From: Streptomyces alboniger
GTDB taxonomy: Bacteria > Actinomycetota > Actinomycetes > Streptomycetales > Streptomycetaceae
Direction of reading: 5' to 3'
Length of the DNA: 64,000 nt
Assembly (NCBI RefSeq): GCF_008704395.1
Contig: NZ_CP023695.1
Location: 7,812,001-7,876,000 of the forward strand
Part shown: in pieces, positions 52,970 through 60,432 of the stretch
Position numbering within the stretch: position 1 is the stretch's first letter
Layout of the letters: each line of letters starts with the position of its first letter
Notes under the pieces: generated by a model
The model's input: the letters and a program-made list of their open reading frames with translations, nothing else
Told to the model about the DNA's origin: nothing
The model's database searches: none
Program-made: the position numbers and the translations under genes

Positions 52970-53416
52970 TTGCCGACCGTCGATGTGACCAGCACCCCGC
53001 TCACCCCCTCCGCGCGGCTCAAGGCCGCTCTCCGTCTCACCCGGTGGCTGGCCGCCCACGGTTCGGAGCCCGCGCACGTCGTGGTCACCTTCCGTACCGC
53101 GCAGGCCATGACGTACTTCGCCGGCGGAATGCCGCTGACGAAGTACGAGGACGGCACGGGTGAGGACCGGCACGCCCGATGGGCATCCGTGATCTGCCAC
53201 ATCCACCCCGACCGCGACCCCACCTACCGGGCGGAGCTGGCCGAGGAGATCAGGGAGGCGCTCGGCCTCGCCGCGGACACCGCCCACCTGATGGTCCGGT
53301 TCGAAGCCACGCAACCCGACCGGGTGCTCTACCTGGAATCGGGGTCGATGACGAATGGCCGCCCGCTACCGGCCGGCCACAGCGAAGAGAAAGGTTCCCG
53401 CCATGCACACAGTTGA
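52970..53416 (+). CDS. MIF-like tautomerase
   Basis: A 148-residue protein whose pattern matches macrophage-migration-inhibitory-factor tautomerases: L-x-x-L-x-R-W-L-A-x-x-G spacing, AHVVVTFRTAQAMTYFAGGM, ASVICHIHPDRDPTYRAELA, EEIREALGLAADTAHLMVRF. MIF proteins use the N-terminal proline as a base after Met removal. Starting at TTG 52970 gives Met-Pro-Thr-Val-Asp-Val, placing Pro at position 1; AAAGG lies 9 nt upstream. ATG codons at 52931 and 52943 would bury the proline, so I reject them. MIF enzymes tautomerise phenylpyruvates, which fits an aromatic cluster using (hydroxy)phenylpyruvate. The end overlaps the ACP gene by 14 bp. Confidence 0.7.
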   Translation: MPTVDVTSTPLTPSARLKAALRLTRWLAAHGSEPAHVVVTFRTAQAMTYFAGGMPLTKYEDGTGEDRHARWASVICHIHPDRDPTYRAELAEEIREALGLAADTAHLMVRFEATQPDRVLYLESGSMTNGRPLPAGHSEEKGSRHAHS

Positions 53417-53678
53417 CCGGACCGAGATCAGCATCCGCGTCCTGGCCCTCCTTGAGAAGCGCTTCGGCGACGCCGCCCGCTCGCTGGCCCCGGACGCCGA
53501 CCTGTCCGACGCCCTGCCGGGCTTCGACAGCCTGGTGGCACTTGAGTACGTCACCGCTGTCGAGGGCGAGTTCGGCTTCGAGGTCGACTTCGTCGGCGAC
53601 GACGTGCGCTATTGGTTCAGCACCCTCGCCCGGACCACCGAGTACGTGCGCGAGCGCGTCGAGGACCAGGCGGCATGA
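53403..53678 (+). CDS. acyl carrier protein
   Basis: A 91-residue discrete carrier protein. The phosphopantetheine site is ALPGFDSLVALEYV with Ser43; the rest is acidic and helical. GAAAGG precedes ATG 53403. Its stop overlaps the start of the ANL ligase gene (ATGA), so the two are made together; the ligase most likely loads this ACP. Confidence 0.9.
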   Translation: MHTVDRTEISIRVLALLEKRFGDAARSLAPDADLSDALPGFDSLVALEYVTAVEGEFGFEVDFVGDDVRYWFSTLARTTEYVRERVEDQAA

Positions 53679-54694
53679 CGGAGACGGTGGCTCGCACGGC
53701 GCAGGGCCCGGTCGGCGGCCGCGAGGAGATCCGCCTGGACACGTCCGGCAGCACGGGGGCCGCGCGTCCCTGGTTCCGGCTCCCGCACCAGATGGAGCGC
53801 GAGGTGGAGCTGATCGGCGCGCACCTCGTCGGCCCGGTCGACCGCGTCATCAACTACGCCCCACCGCACCACCTGTTCGGCGCGCTGTTCGGGCAGTGGC
53901 TGCCGCGCCTGGCGGATGTGCCCGTCCACCAGGCGTGGACCGACCCGTTCGAGCCCCCGTCGGTCTCTCGCGGCGAACGCGTCCTGGTCGTCTGCATCCC
54001 GATGGCCTGGGAACTGCTGCGCCGCGCCTGGCCCGCGCTGGAGGGCGCGCACTCGATCGTCGCCCTGCACAGCTCCGCGACCCCGCCGCACGCCGCCCAC
54101 GAACTCGTCCGCCGAGCCGCTCCGCTGCTCCGGGCCCACGAGATCCTCGGGTCGACCGAGACCGGCGGCATCGGCCACCGGCCGCTGGCCCCCGTGGGCA
54201 GCGGCACCGACCCGTGGCGGGCCTTTCCCGATGTGACCTTCGTCCGCCCCGCCGACGCACCGGCGGGAGGAGCGGAGGAACTGGTGATCCGTGGCCCGCG
54301 CCTGGCCCGCCCGGAGCACGGGAGCCGGCCGCCCGCCCAATGGGCCACCGGCGACCTGGTGGAATTCACCGCCCCGCGCGCTTTCCGGCTCATCGGCCGC
54401 AGCGGATCCTTGATCAAGGTGAATGGAATCAAAGTGCATCTCGCCAGGGTCGACGAACAGTTGAACTCCCGTCTGCCGCGGGCGGAATGCGTCGCACTGC
54501 CCCTGCCCGACGACTCGCTCGCCGGAGAGGGATACGCGGTCTTCTGGTCCTGCCCGAAAAAGGGAGTGGGCGTCGCGGACATCAGAGCGGCTCTCCGGGA
54601 TTTCCCGAGCCCGTCGCGGATCGTCGAATTGGCGGACGTACCGAGGACGCCCACCGGAAAACCGGATCGAAAGGCGTTATTGGCCACGCTCTGA
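53675..54694 (+). CDS. compact ANL-family acyl-ACP ligase
   Basis: A 339-residue adenylating enzyme, much shorter than the usual 500 or more. The ATP loop LDTSGSTGA lies already at residues 22-30, so most of the N-terminal subdomain is absent. Other motifs: EILGSTETGGIGHR (A5-like), WATGDLVEF (A7-like), SGSLIKVNGIKVHL (A8) and TPTGKPDRKAL with the catalytic Lys (A10). Similar compact ligases occur with ACPs and ammonia-lyases in aryl polyene clusters. Here it probably activates a (hydroxy)cinnamic or beta-amino acid and loads the coupled ACP. Confidence 0.82.
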   Translation: MTETVARTAQGPVGGREEIRLDTSGSTGAARPWFRLPHQMEREVELIGAHLVGPVDRVINYAPPHHLFGALFGQWLPRLADVPVHQAWTDPFEPPSVSRGERVLVVCIPMAWELLRRAWPALEGAHSIVALHSSATPPHAAHELVRRAAPLLRAHEILGSTETGGIGHRPLAPVGSGTDPWRAFPDVTFVRPADAPAGGAEELVIRGPRLARPEHGSRPPAQWATGDLVEFTAPRAFRLIGRSGSLIKVNGIKVHLARVDEQLNSRLPRAECVALPLPDDSLAGEGYAVFWSCPKKGVGVADIRAALRDFPSPSRIVELADVPRTPTGKPDRKALLATL

Positions 54695-54742
54695 CCACCC
54701 CCCACACCCACCCGCTTCCCGCAGTTCGTCAAAGGAAATTCG

Positions 54743-55507
54743 ATGGTGCCCAGGTTGATCGTGGTGACCGGTGCGAGCGCCGGCATCGGCAAGGCCACGG
54801 CGAAGCGGTTCGCCGACAACAACGACAAGGTGCTGCTGATCGCCCGAGGACGGGACCGGCTCACGCGAGCGGTCGAGGAGATCGAGGCGAGCGTCCCCGG
54901 AGCGGACCTCGAACCGCTCGCCCTCGACCTCTCCGATGCCGCGTCGGCGCAGACCCTCCAGCACCACATCAAGGCGACCGGTCTGCCCGTCAACAGCCTG
55001 CTCTGCTGCGCCGGTTCGGTCCCGCGGTCCGAAGGCGGGCCCGAAGGCACGGACGTGGCGGCGACGCTGACGGAATGGCAGGAGGCATACGAGGCGAACG
55101 TCCTGACCTCGGTCATCGCCGTGGAAGGCCTGCTCCCCCTCATGTCCGACGGCGGCAGTGTCGTGCTCTACAGCTCCGTCGCCGCCTACCGGGGCTCCGG
55201 CGGAACAGGTGGATACGGCGCCGCGAAGGCGGCCCTCCACTCGTACGTCCACACCCTCGCGACGCGGCTGGGTCCGCGCGGCATCAGCGCCAACGCCATC
55301 GCGCCGGGATATGTCGCCGGCACCGAGCTCTTCGGCGACGGCCTTCCCGCCGCGCGGGAGACCATGCTCGTGCGGCAGACCGCCCTGCGACGCGCCGGAG
55401 AACCGGCCGAGATCGCCGAACTCGGTTTCTATCTGTGCTCACCGCCCGGCGGCTATGTCACCTCGCAGATCCTCCAGATCAACGGCGGCTCGCATCACGG
55501 CGCCTGA
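54743..55507 (+). CDS. short-chain dehydrogenase/reductase
   Basis: A 254-residue FabG-like SDR. NAD(P) loop VTGASAGIGKATAKRF at the N-terminus; catalytic Ser in VVLYSSVAAYRGSGGTGGYG and Tyr-Lys in YGAAKAALHS; cofactor tail APGYVAGTELF. AAAGGA lies 6 nt before ATG 54743. It may reduce the aldehyde or keto group of the ACP-bound or released intermediate. Confidence 0.9.
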   Translation: MVPRLIVVTGASAGIGKATAKRFADNNDKVLLIARGRDRLTRAVEEIEASVPGADLEPLALDLSDAASAQTLQHHIKATGLPVNSLLCCAGSVPRSEGGPEGTDVAATLTEWQEAYEANVLTSVIAVEGLLPLMSDGGSVVLYSSVAAYRGSGGTGGYGAAKAALHSYVHTLATRLGPRGISANAIAPGYVAGTELFGDGLPAARETMLVRQTALRRAGEPAEIAELGFYLCSPPGGYVTSQILQINGGSHHGA

Positions 55508-55576
55508 GGACGCCGTCGGCTCCGCCCACCCACTCCCCACCCCTCACCCTTGACGAAGAAAGCACGGTGACACGCG

Positions 55577-56629
55577 ATGAACGCCCGCGAACAGGCCGAC
55601 GCGCACGTCCGAGCCATGATGCGCTGGCACTTCGACCCGGCCACAGGCTCCCGGTACTGGCTGGACCGCCGCGACCAGCTGGGTTTCGACCCCGTCGAGG
55701 ACGTGCGCCGCGTCGACGACCTGCTGTTGTTCCCCAACCTGGTGGACGAACTCCGCGAAGTTCCGGTCGAGGACCTCGTCCCCCGCGGCCTGGACGCCAC
55801 GGAGAAGGTCTTCGCCGTGTACGAGAGCGGTGGCACCACCGGGGCTCCCAAGCGCTTCGTGATGTTCGAGAACTGGTTCGACCAATACATGGCGTGGGAG
55901 AACTCCCAGTACCCCGACGACGGGGAGGGGCACGCCCTGGCCGTCGCGCCCAGCGGCCCCCACATGCTCGGCGAGTACTCAAAGAGGATCGCCGAGGCCA
56001 GGGGAGGCATCAGGTTCTCCATCGACATGGACCCGCGCTGGGTGAAGCGACTGCTCGCCGCCGGTGACACCGCCGGCGCCCGCGCCTACGTCGACCACCT
56101 CGTCGACCAGACCGAACTGGTCCTGCGGTCACAGGAGATCGCCTTCCTGATCACGACGCCTCCACTCCTCGCCCGGCTCGCCGAACGGCCCTCGGCCCGC
56201 GCCCTGATCCAGGAGAAGGTGCGCCTGGTCATCTGGACGGGGGCGCACATGGACCCCGACACCCTCGACTACCTGTCCACGGAGCTCTTCCCCAAGACGC
56301 GGTTCCGGGGGTCGTACGGCAGCACCTCCGTCCTCAGCGGCACGGTGCAGCGCCCCGATCCGGAGGGTACGGGGGACGCGGTCTTCGACTCGTACGCGCC
56401 CTTCGTCCTCTACCGCGTGGTCGACCCCACCACCGGCCGGCCGGTCGAGTTCGGGTCGGAGGGAGCCGTCGTCATGAACTACCTCACCAAGTACGGCCTC
56501 GTGCCCAACAGCCTCGAACGCGACCTGGCCACGCGGGTCCCCAGCCCCACGGGCGCCGGTGACTCCCTGCGGAACATCCGTCCGGTCGCCGAGGTGGACG
56601 GCCAGAAGATGATCGAAGGCGTCTACTGA
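55577..56629 (+). CDS. second PaaK/LuxE-like adenylating ligase
   Basis: A 350-residue member of the PaaK/LuxE-type ligases, distinct from that at 49868. The nucleotide loop is VYESGGTTGAPKRFVMFENW and the acceptor region TRFRGSYGSTSVLSGTVQ. The C-terminal cap is short and ends GQKMIEGVY, so it lacks the usual full C-terminal subdomain. Three bp separate it from the ammonia-lyase gene, suggesting it acts on that enzyme's product or on a second acid. Confidence 0.78.
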   Translation: MNAREQADAHVRAMMRWHFDPATGSRYWLDRRDQLGFDPVEDVRRVDDLLLFPNLVDELREVPVEDLVPRGLDATEKVFAVYESGGTTGAPKRFVMFENWFDQYMAWENSQYPDDGEGHALAVAPSGPHMLGEYSKRIAEARGGIRFSIDMDPRWVKRLLAAGDTAGARAYVDHLVDQTELVLRSQEIAFLITTPPLLARLAERPSARALIQEKVRLVIWTGAHMDPDTLDYLSTELFPKTRFRGSYGSTSVLSGTVQRPDPEGTGDAVFDSYAPFVLYRVVDPTTGRPVEFGSEGAVVMNYLTKYGLVPNSLERDLATRVPSPTGAGDSLRNIRPVAEVDGQKMIEGVY

Positions 56630-56632
56630 CCC

Positions 56633-58288
56633 ATGTCCGCGGCCTCACATCTCGAACTCGACGGAACCGGCCTCACGCCTCGCGCGGTCGCTGCGGCCGC
56701 GCGCCGCGGCGGCCCCGACACCCGGGTGACCCTCACTCCCGCGGCGGTCAAACAGATGCACGCCTCCGTGGACCTCAAGGAGACGCTGCTGGCCCAAGAA
56801 GTCCCCATCTACGCCGTGACGACCGGCTTCGGAGACAGCTGTGTGCGGCAGATCGCGCCCGACAAGGCGCACGAACTCCAGCGCAACCTCGTGCTCTACC
56901 ACCTCAACGGCGTGGGCCCGACGGCCGTCCAGGCGGTCACCCGGGCCACGATGCTCATCAGGGCCAACGCGCTGGCCAAGGGCGCCTCGGCGATCCGGCC
57001 GCAGGCGGTGCACACCCTCCTCGCGTGCCTGAGCCGGGACATCCTGCCGCTGATCCCCGAACGCGGGTCGGTCGGCGCCAGCGGTGACCTGGTACCCCTG
57101 TGCTACCTCGCCGCGGCACTGATCGGCGAAGGGCAGGTCCTGCACCGCGGCACCGAGCGCCCGGCGCTCGCCGCCCTGCGCGACGAGGGCATCGAGCCGC
57201 TGCGACTCGCGCCCAAGGAGGGAATCGCGCTGATCAACGGAACCTCCTTCGCCGCCGCGTACGCGGTCCTCGCCGCCGCGGACGCGAGGGAGCTCGCCTT
57301 CGTCGCCGAACTCGCGACGGCCATGACACTGGAGGCGCTGCACGGCAACGCCTCCGCACTGCACCCCTTCGTCCACGACAACAAGCCGCACCGGGGTCAG
57401 GTCCATTCCGCGAGGGCCATCAGGACCCTGCTCGCGGGATCACGCCTCGCCACGTCCTTCGACGACATCCTGGTGCGTCGGGAGAAGCTGGCCGGGCGGG
57501 GTTACCTTCAGCTGAACGAGAGAATCCAGGACAAGTACTCGGTGCGCTGCGCCCCGCAGATCATCGGCATCGTCCGTGACACGCTCGACTGGACGGAGAG
57601 CTGGCTCGGCACCGAGATCAACTCCGCCACCGACAATCCCCTCTTCGACGTCGACGAGGCCGGGCTCCATCTCGGCGGAAACTTCTACGCGGGCCATGTC
57701 GGGCAGTCCATGGACAGCCTGAAGACGGCGGTGGCAGGCCTGGCCAACCTGCTCGACCGCCAACTCGCACTCGTCGTGGACGAGAAGTTCAACGAGGGGC
57801 TGCCGCCCAACCTGGTCGCCCCGCGCAGCCCGGACGACCCCGAGGCGGGCCTGCACCACGGCTTCAAGGGCATGCAGATAGCGGCTTCCGCCGTCACGGC
57901 CGAAGCACTCAAACAGACGGGCCCGGTATCGGTGTTCTCCCGCTCCACGGAGGCGCACAACCAGGACATCGTCAGCATGGGCACCATCTCGGCCAGGGAC
58001 GCGCGCACGGTCAACGGCCTGGTGCGGGAAGTGGCGGCCATCCATCTGCTCGCGCTCGCCCAGGCCCTCGACCTGCGCGGCGTCGAGAAGGCGTCACACG
58101 CCGTCCGGGCGGTGCACGAGCTCATCCGCGAGCACAGCGCCTTCGTCGCGCACGACCGGCGCCTCGACCACGACATCAAGGCCGTGATCGGCCTGATCGA
58201 GACGGGAGCGCTGCGGCGCGCCGCGGGGCTCGGGGACGAGGACTTCGCCGAGGGCCGAGAACTCGCCGACGTCGCGCCGCGCGGGTGA
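56633..58288 (+). CDS. MIO aromatic amino acid ammonia-lyase/aminomutase
   Basis: A 551-residue enzyme of the HAL/PAL/TAL/TAM family. The self-formed MIO cofactor comes from Ala149-Ser150-Gly151 in RGSVGASGDLVPLCYLA. Catalytic Tyr60 lies in IYAVTTGFGDS. The selectivity loop reads NLVLYHLNGVG, with Tyr-His (89-90) where histidine lyases have Ser-His and plant PAL has Phe-Leu; this excludes an ordinary HAL and leaves Phe, Tyr or a 2,3-aminomutase as options. Product: cinnamate, p-coumarate or a beta-aryl amino acid. Histidine-utilisation genes are absent nearby. Essential for the idea that this cluster makes a phenylpropanoid unit. Confidence 0.88.
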   Translation: MSAASHLELDGTGLTPRAVAAAARRGGPDTRVTLTPAAVKQMHASVDLKETLLAQEVPIYAVTTGFGDSCVRQIAPDKAHELQRNLVLYHLNGVGPTAVQAVTRATMLIRANALAKGASAIRPQAVHTLLACLSRDILPLIPERGSVGASGDLVPLCYLAAALIGEGQVLHRGTERPALAALRDEGIEPLRLAPKEGIALINGTSFAAAYAVLAAADARELAFVAELATAMTLEALHGNASALHPFVHDNKPHRGQVHSARAIRTLLAGSRLATSFDDILVRREKLAGRGYLQLNERIQDKYSVRCAPQIIGIVRDTLDWTESWLGTEINSATDNPLFDVDEAGLHLGGNFYAGHVGQSMDSLKTAVAGLANLLDRQLALVVDEKFNEGLPPNLVAPRSPDDPEAGLHHGFKGMQIAASAVTAEALKQTGPVSVFSRSTEAHNQDIVSMGTISARDARTVNGLVREVAAIHLLALAQALDLRGVEKASHAVRAVHELIREHSAFVAHDRRLDHDIKAVIGLIETGALRRAAGLGDEDFAEGRELADVAPRG

Positions 58289-58368
58289 CGTCCGGGACCG
58301 GGCGGCGAGTCGGCATCACGAGAGCAGCATCGCGGTGGGCGCGGTGCGTCACTGAGGAGGAAGAACGC

Positions 58369-58842
58369 GTGTTGAAGAAGAAGACGTGCGCTGTGTTCGG
58401 CGCGGCCGCGAGCGGGGTGCTGGCCCTCGGCATATCCACCGCGCTCACCGTTCCCGCGCAGGCCTCCTCCCAGGAGGTCATCCACCTGGCCGTGGGCAAC
58501 AACGGAGTGGTGCACACCGATGTCGGCACTCCTGGTCTGAGCGTCGGCGACGAATTCGTCTACGCGGACAAGCTGTTCCAGGGCGGCCGGCAGATCGGCA
58601 AGGACGGCAGCTCCTGCCAGGTGACCGAGTTGCGGGGCTCGGAGATCACCACCAACTGCGTGCTCTCGGTGCAACTGCCGAAGGGCCAGATCACCGCGCA
58701 GTCCCTGTGGGTGAAGGGCAGCGACACGGTGCGGATGGCCATCACCGGCGGCACCGGCGCCTACCGGGGCGCCAGGGGTGAGCTGACATGCGACGACATC
58801 CAGACCCCGAAGGAGACGTACCGCATCACGCTGGACAGGTGA
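58369..58842 (+). CDS. secreted dirigent/allene-oxide-cyclase-like barrel protein
   Basis: A 157-residue secreted protein. GTG 58369 has GAGGAGGAAG upstream. The signal peptide is KKKTCAVFGAAASGVLALGI with likely cleavage after AQA. The mature domain has the pattern of the AOC/dirigent beta-barrel: DVGTPGLSVGDEFVYADKLF, SCQVTELRGSEITTNCVLSV, and the hallmark MAITGGTGAYRGARGEL. Dirigent proteins in plants steer phenoxy-radical coupling; bacterial members are mostly uncharacterised or act as spirotetronate-type cyclases. It is the last gene of the plus arm, directly behind the MIO lyase. Confidence 0.8.
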   Translation: MLKKKTCAVFGAAASGVLALGISTALTVPAQASSQEVIHLAVGNNGVVHTDVGTPGLSVGDEFVYADKLFQGGRQIGKDGSSCQVTELRGSEITTNCVLSVQLPKGQITAQSLWVKGSDTVRMAITGGTGAYRGARGELTCDDIQTPKETYRITLDR

Positions 58843-58849
58843 GCTGACG

Positions 58850-58888
58850 CCGTGCGGCCCGGTGCACACTGTGCACCGGGTCGCACGG
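58850..58888. terminator. bidirectional hairpin between convergent arms
   Basis: CCGTGCG-x-CCCGGTGCACA pairs with the following TGTGCACCGGG-x-CGCACGG, a long near-perfect palindrome with a minimal loop. It sits 8 bp after the dirigent-like gene and 48 bp after the stop of the convergent halogenase, suited to end both transcripts. Confidence 0.8.
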
Positions 58889-58935
58889 CGTGCTGTCCGG
58901 CGCGCAAGCCCTGGTGGGCAAGGCCGTGGGGTGCC

Positions 58936-60432
58936 TCACTCCTCGGGGACGGCCCAGCGCGATCCGTCGGCCGTGGGCACCAGACCGCCGGGGAACATCG
59001 GGACGGTGTCGCCGAGCGCCTCACCGAACAGCGCCTGCGCCTGTGTCCGCGAGCCTTCGCGCATCACGTCCGAGACGATCGACGACTGGAACAGCGGCGT
59101 CGCCCCGTCCACGGCCCCGTCCGCGCCGACCGCGGCCGCGGAGCACGCGAGCTCCCCCGAGGCGGCGGCCACCTTCCCCCGCACCGACGCGGCGCCGAGG
59201 ACGGCGCCCTCGCCGGAGGCGACACCGCCGACGAGCCCGACGAACGACTCGAGTTCGGAGTCGGCGCACCGGGTCACCTTCTTGGCCTGCCAGTAGTACG
59301 AGGCGTCGTCCGCGTTCATGTCGTAGAACGACATGAGGAACTCGTAGAAGAGGCCGTACTCGCGCCGGTAGCGGGCCTCGTACTCCTGGAAGCTGCGCTC
59401 TTGGTCGACGAGGCCGTCCAGCACGGTGTTGACCGACCGGGCGGCCAGCATCGCGCTGTACGTGGCGAGGTGGACACCCGAGGAGAAGACCGGGTCGACG
59501 AAGCACGCGGCGTCGCCGACAAGCACCATGCCCTCGCGCCAGAAACGGGTGTTGATGTACGAGTAGTCCTTACGGACGCGCACCTGGCCGTACGGACCCT
59601 CGGTCACCGGAGTCGCGTTCTTCAGCATGTCGCGGATCGGTTCGCACTTGTCGACCAGCCGGGCCAGCGCCTGCCGGGGGTCCCCCTGGACCTCCGCGGC
59701 CGAGTCGCGGTTCACCACCGCACCCACACTGGTGAGTTGATCGCTGAGCGGGATGTACCAGAACCAGCCCTCGTCGAACGCGGCACAGAAGATGTTGCCC
59801 GCGCTCGGTTCGGGCAGCCGGTCGCCGCCGGTGAAGTAGCCGAAGAGGGCGATGTTCTGGAAGAAGTCCGAGTAGGTGCGTGTGCCGCCGACCCCTTGGT
59901 GGATGCGGCTCTTGTTGCCGGACGCGTCGACGACGAAGGTGGAGCGCACCTCATGGCGGGTGCCCTCCCGGTCCGTGTACACGAGACCCTCGACGCGCTG
60001 CCCGCCGTCGATCACCTCGACGGCCGAGCAGCCCTCCCGGACCTCGACCCCCTTCCTGCGGGCGTTGTTGAGAAGGATCTCGTCGAACTTCATCCGCTCG
60101 ACCTGGTACGCGTGGGACGTCGGCCCGGCGATGCGCGGAGAGACGGCGAACGAGAAGGACCAGGGCTCCGGGCTCGCGCCCCAGCGGAACGTACCGCCGT
60201 GCTTGCGCATGAATCCGGCGTCGGCCACCTCCTCGGAGACACCGAGGAGCGCGCAGATCCCGTGGATGGTCGAGGGCAGCAGGGACTCGCCGATCTGATA
60301 GCGGGGGAAAGTCTCCTTGTCGATGAGCAGGACGCGGTGTCCCTGGTTCGCGACAAGGGTGGCGACCGTGGACCCCGCGGGCCCACCGCCCACCACTACG
60401 ACGTCGACGTTCTCGTGCTCCGGTGTGGTCAT
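58936..60432 (-). CDS. flavin-dependent halogenase
   Basis: A 498-residue FADH2-dependent halogenase. FAD loop VVVVGGGPAGSTVATLVANQ (GxGxxG at 15-21) and the halogenase marker WxWxIP as GWFWYIPL (W223, W225, I227, P228). FD...GDAACFVDPVFSSGVHL is typical of the group. The protein resembles phenol/pyrrole halogenases that act on carrier-bound substrates rather than tryptophan halogenases. Its start (TGATG) overlaps the stop of the NRPS by 1 nt, so it likely chlorinates the aryl group on the NRPS T domain. The C-terminal extension (about 370-498) is usual for this class. A flavin reductase gene is not in the window. Confidence 0.9.
   Translation of the reverse strand: MTTPEHENVDVVVVGGGPAGSTVATLVANQGHRVLLIDKETFPRYQIGESLLPSTIHGICALLGVSEEVADAGFMRKHGGTFRWGASPEPWSFSFAVSPRIAGPTSHAYQVERMKFDEILLNNARRKGVEVREGCSAVEVIDGGQRVEGLVYTDREGTRHEVRSTFVVDASGNKSRIHQGVGGTRTYSDFFQNIALFGYFTGGDRLPEPSAGNIFCAAFDEGWFWYIPLSDQLTSVGAVVNRDSAAEVQGDPRQALARLVDKCEPIRDMLKNATPVTEGPYGQVRVRKDYSYINTRFWREGMVLVGDAACFVDPVFSSGVHLATYSAMLAARSVNTVLDGLVDQERSFQEYEARYRREYGLFYEFLMSFYDMNADDASYYWQAKKVTRCADSELESFVGLVGGVASGEGAVLGAASVRGKVAAASGELACSAAAVGADGAVDGATPLFQSSIVSDVMREGSRTQAQALFGEALGDTVPMFPGGLVPTADGSRWAVPEE

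Noticed and set aside
53179..56067. 962-codon open frame on the plus strand
   Set aside because: Runs across five well-supported genes in another frame and is Arg/Pro-rich without domains.
53403..58288. Aryl polyene cluster
   Set aside because: ACP, compact ligase, SDR and ammonia-lyase recall aryl polyene loci, but no ketosynthase, dehydratase or acyltransferase genes occur in the window.
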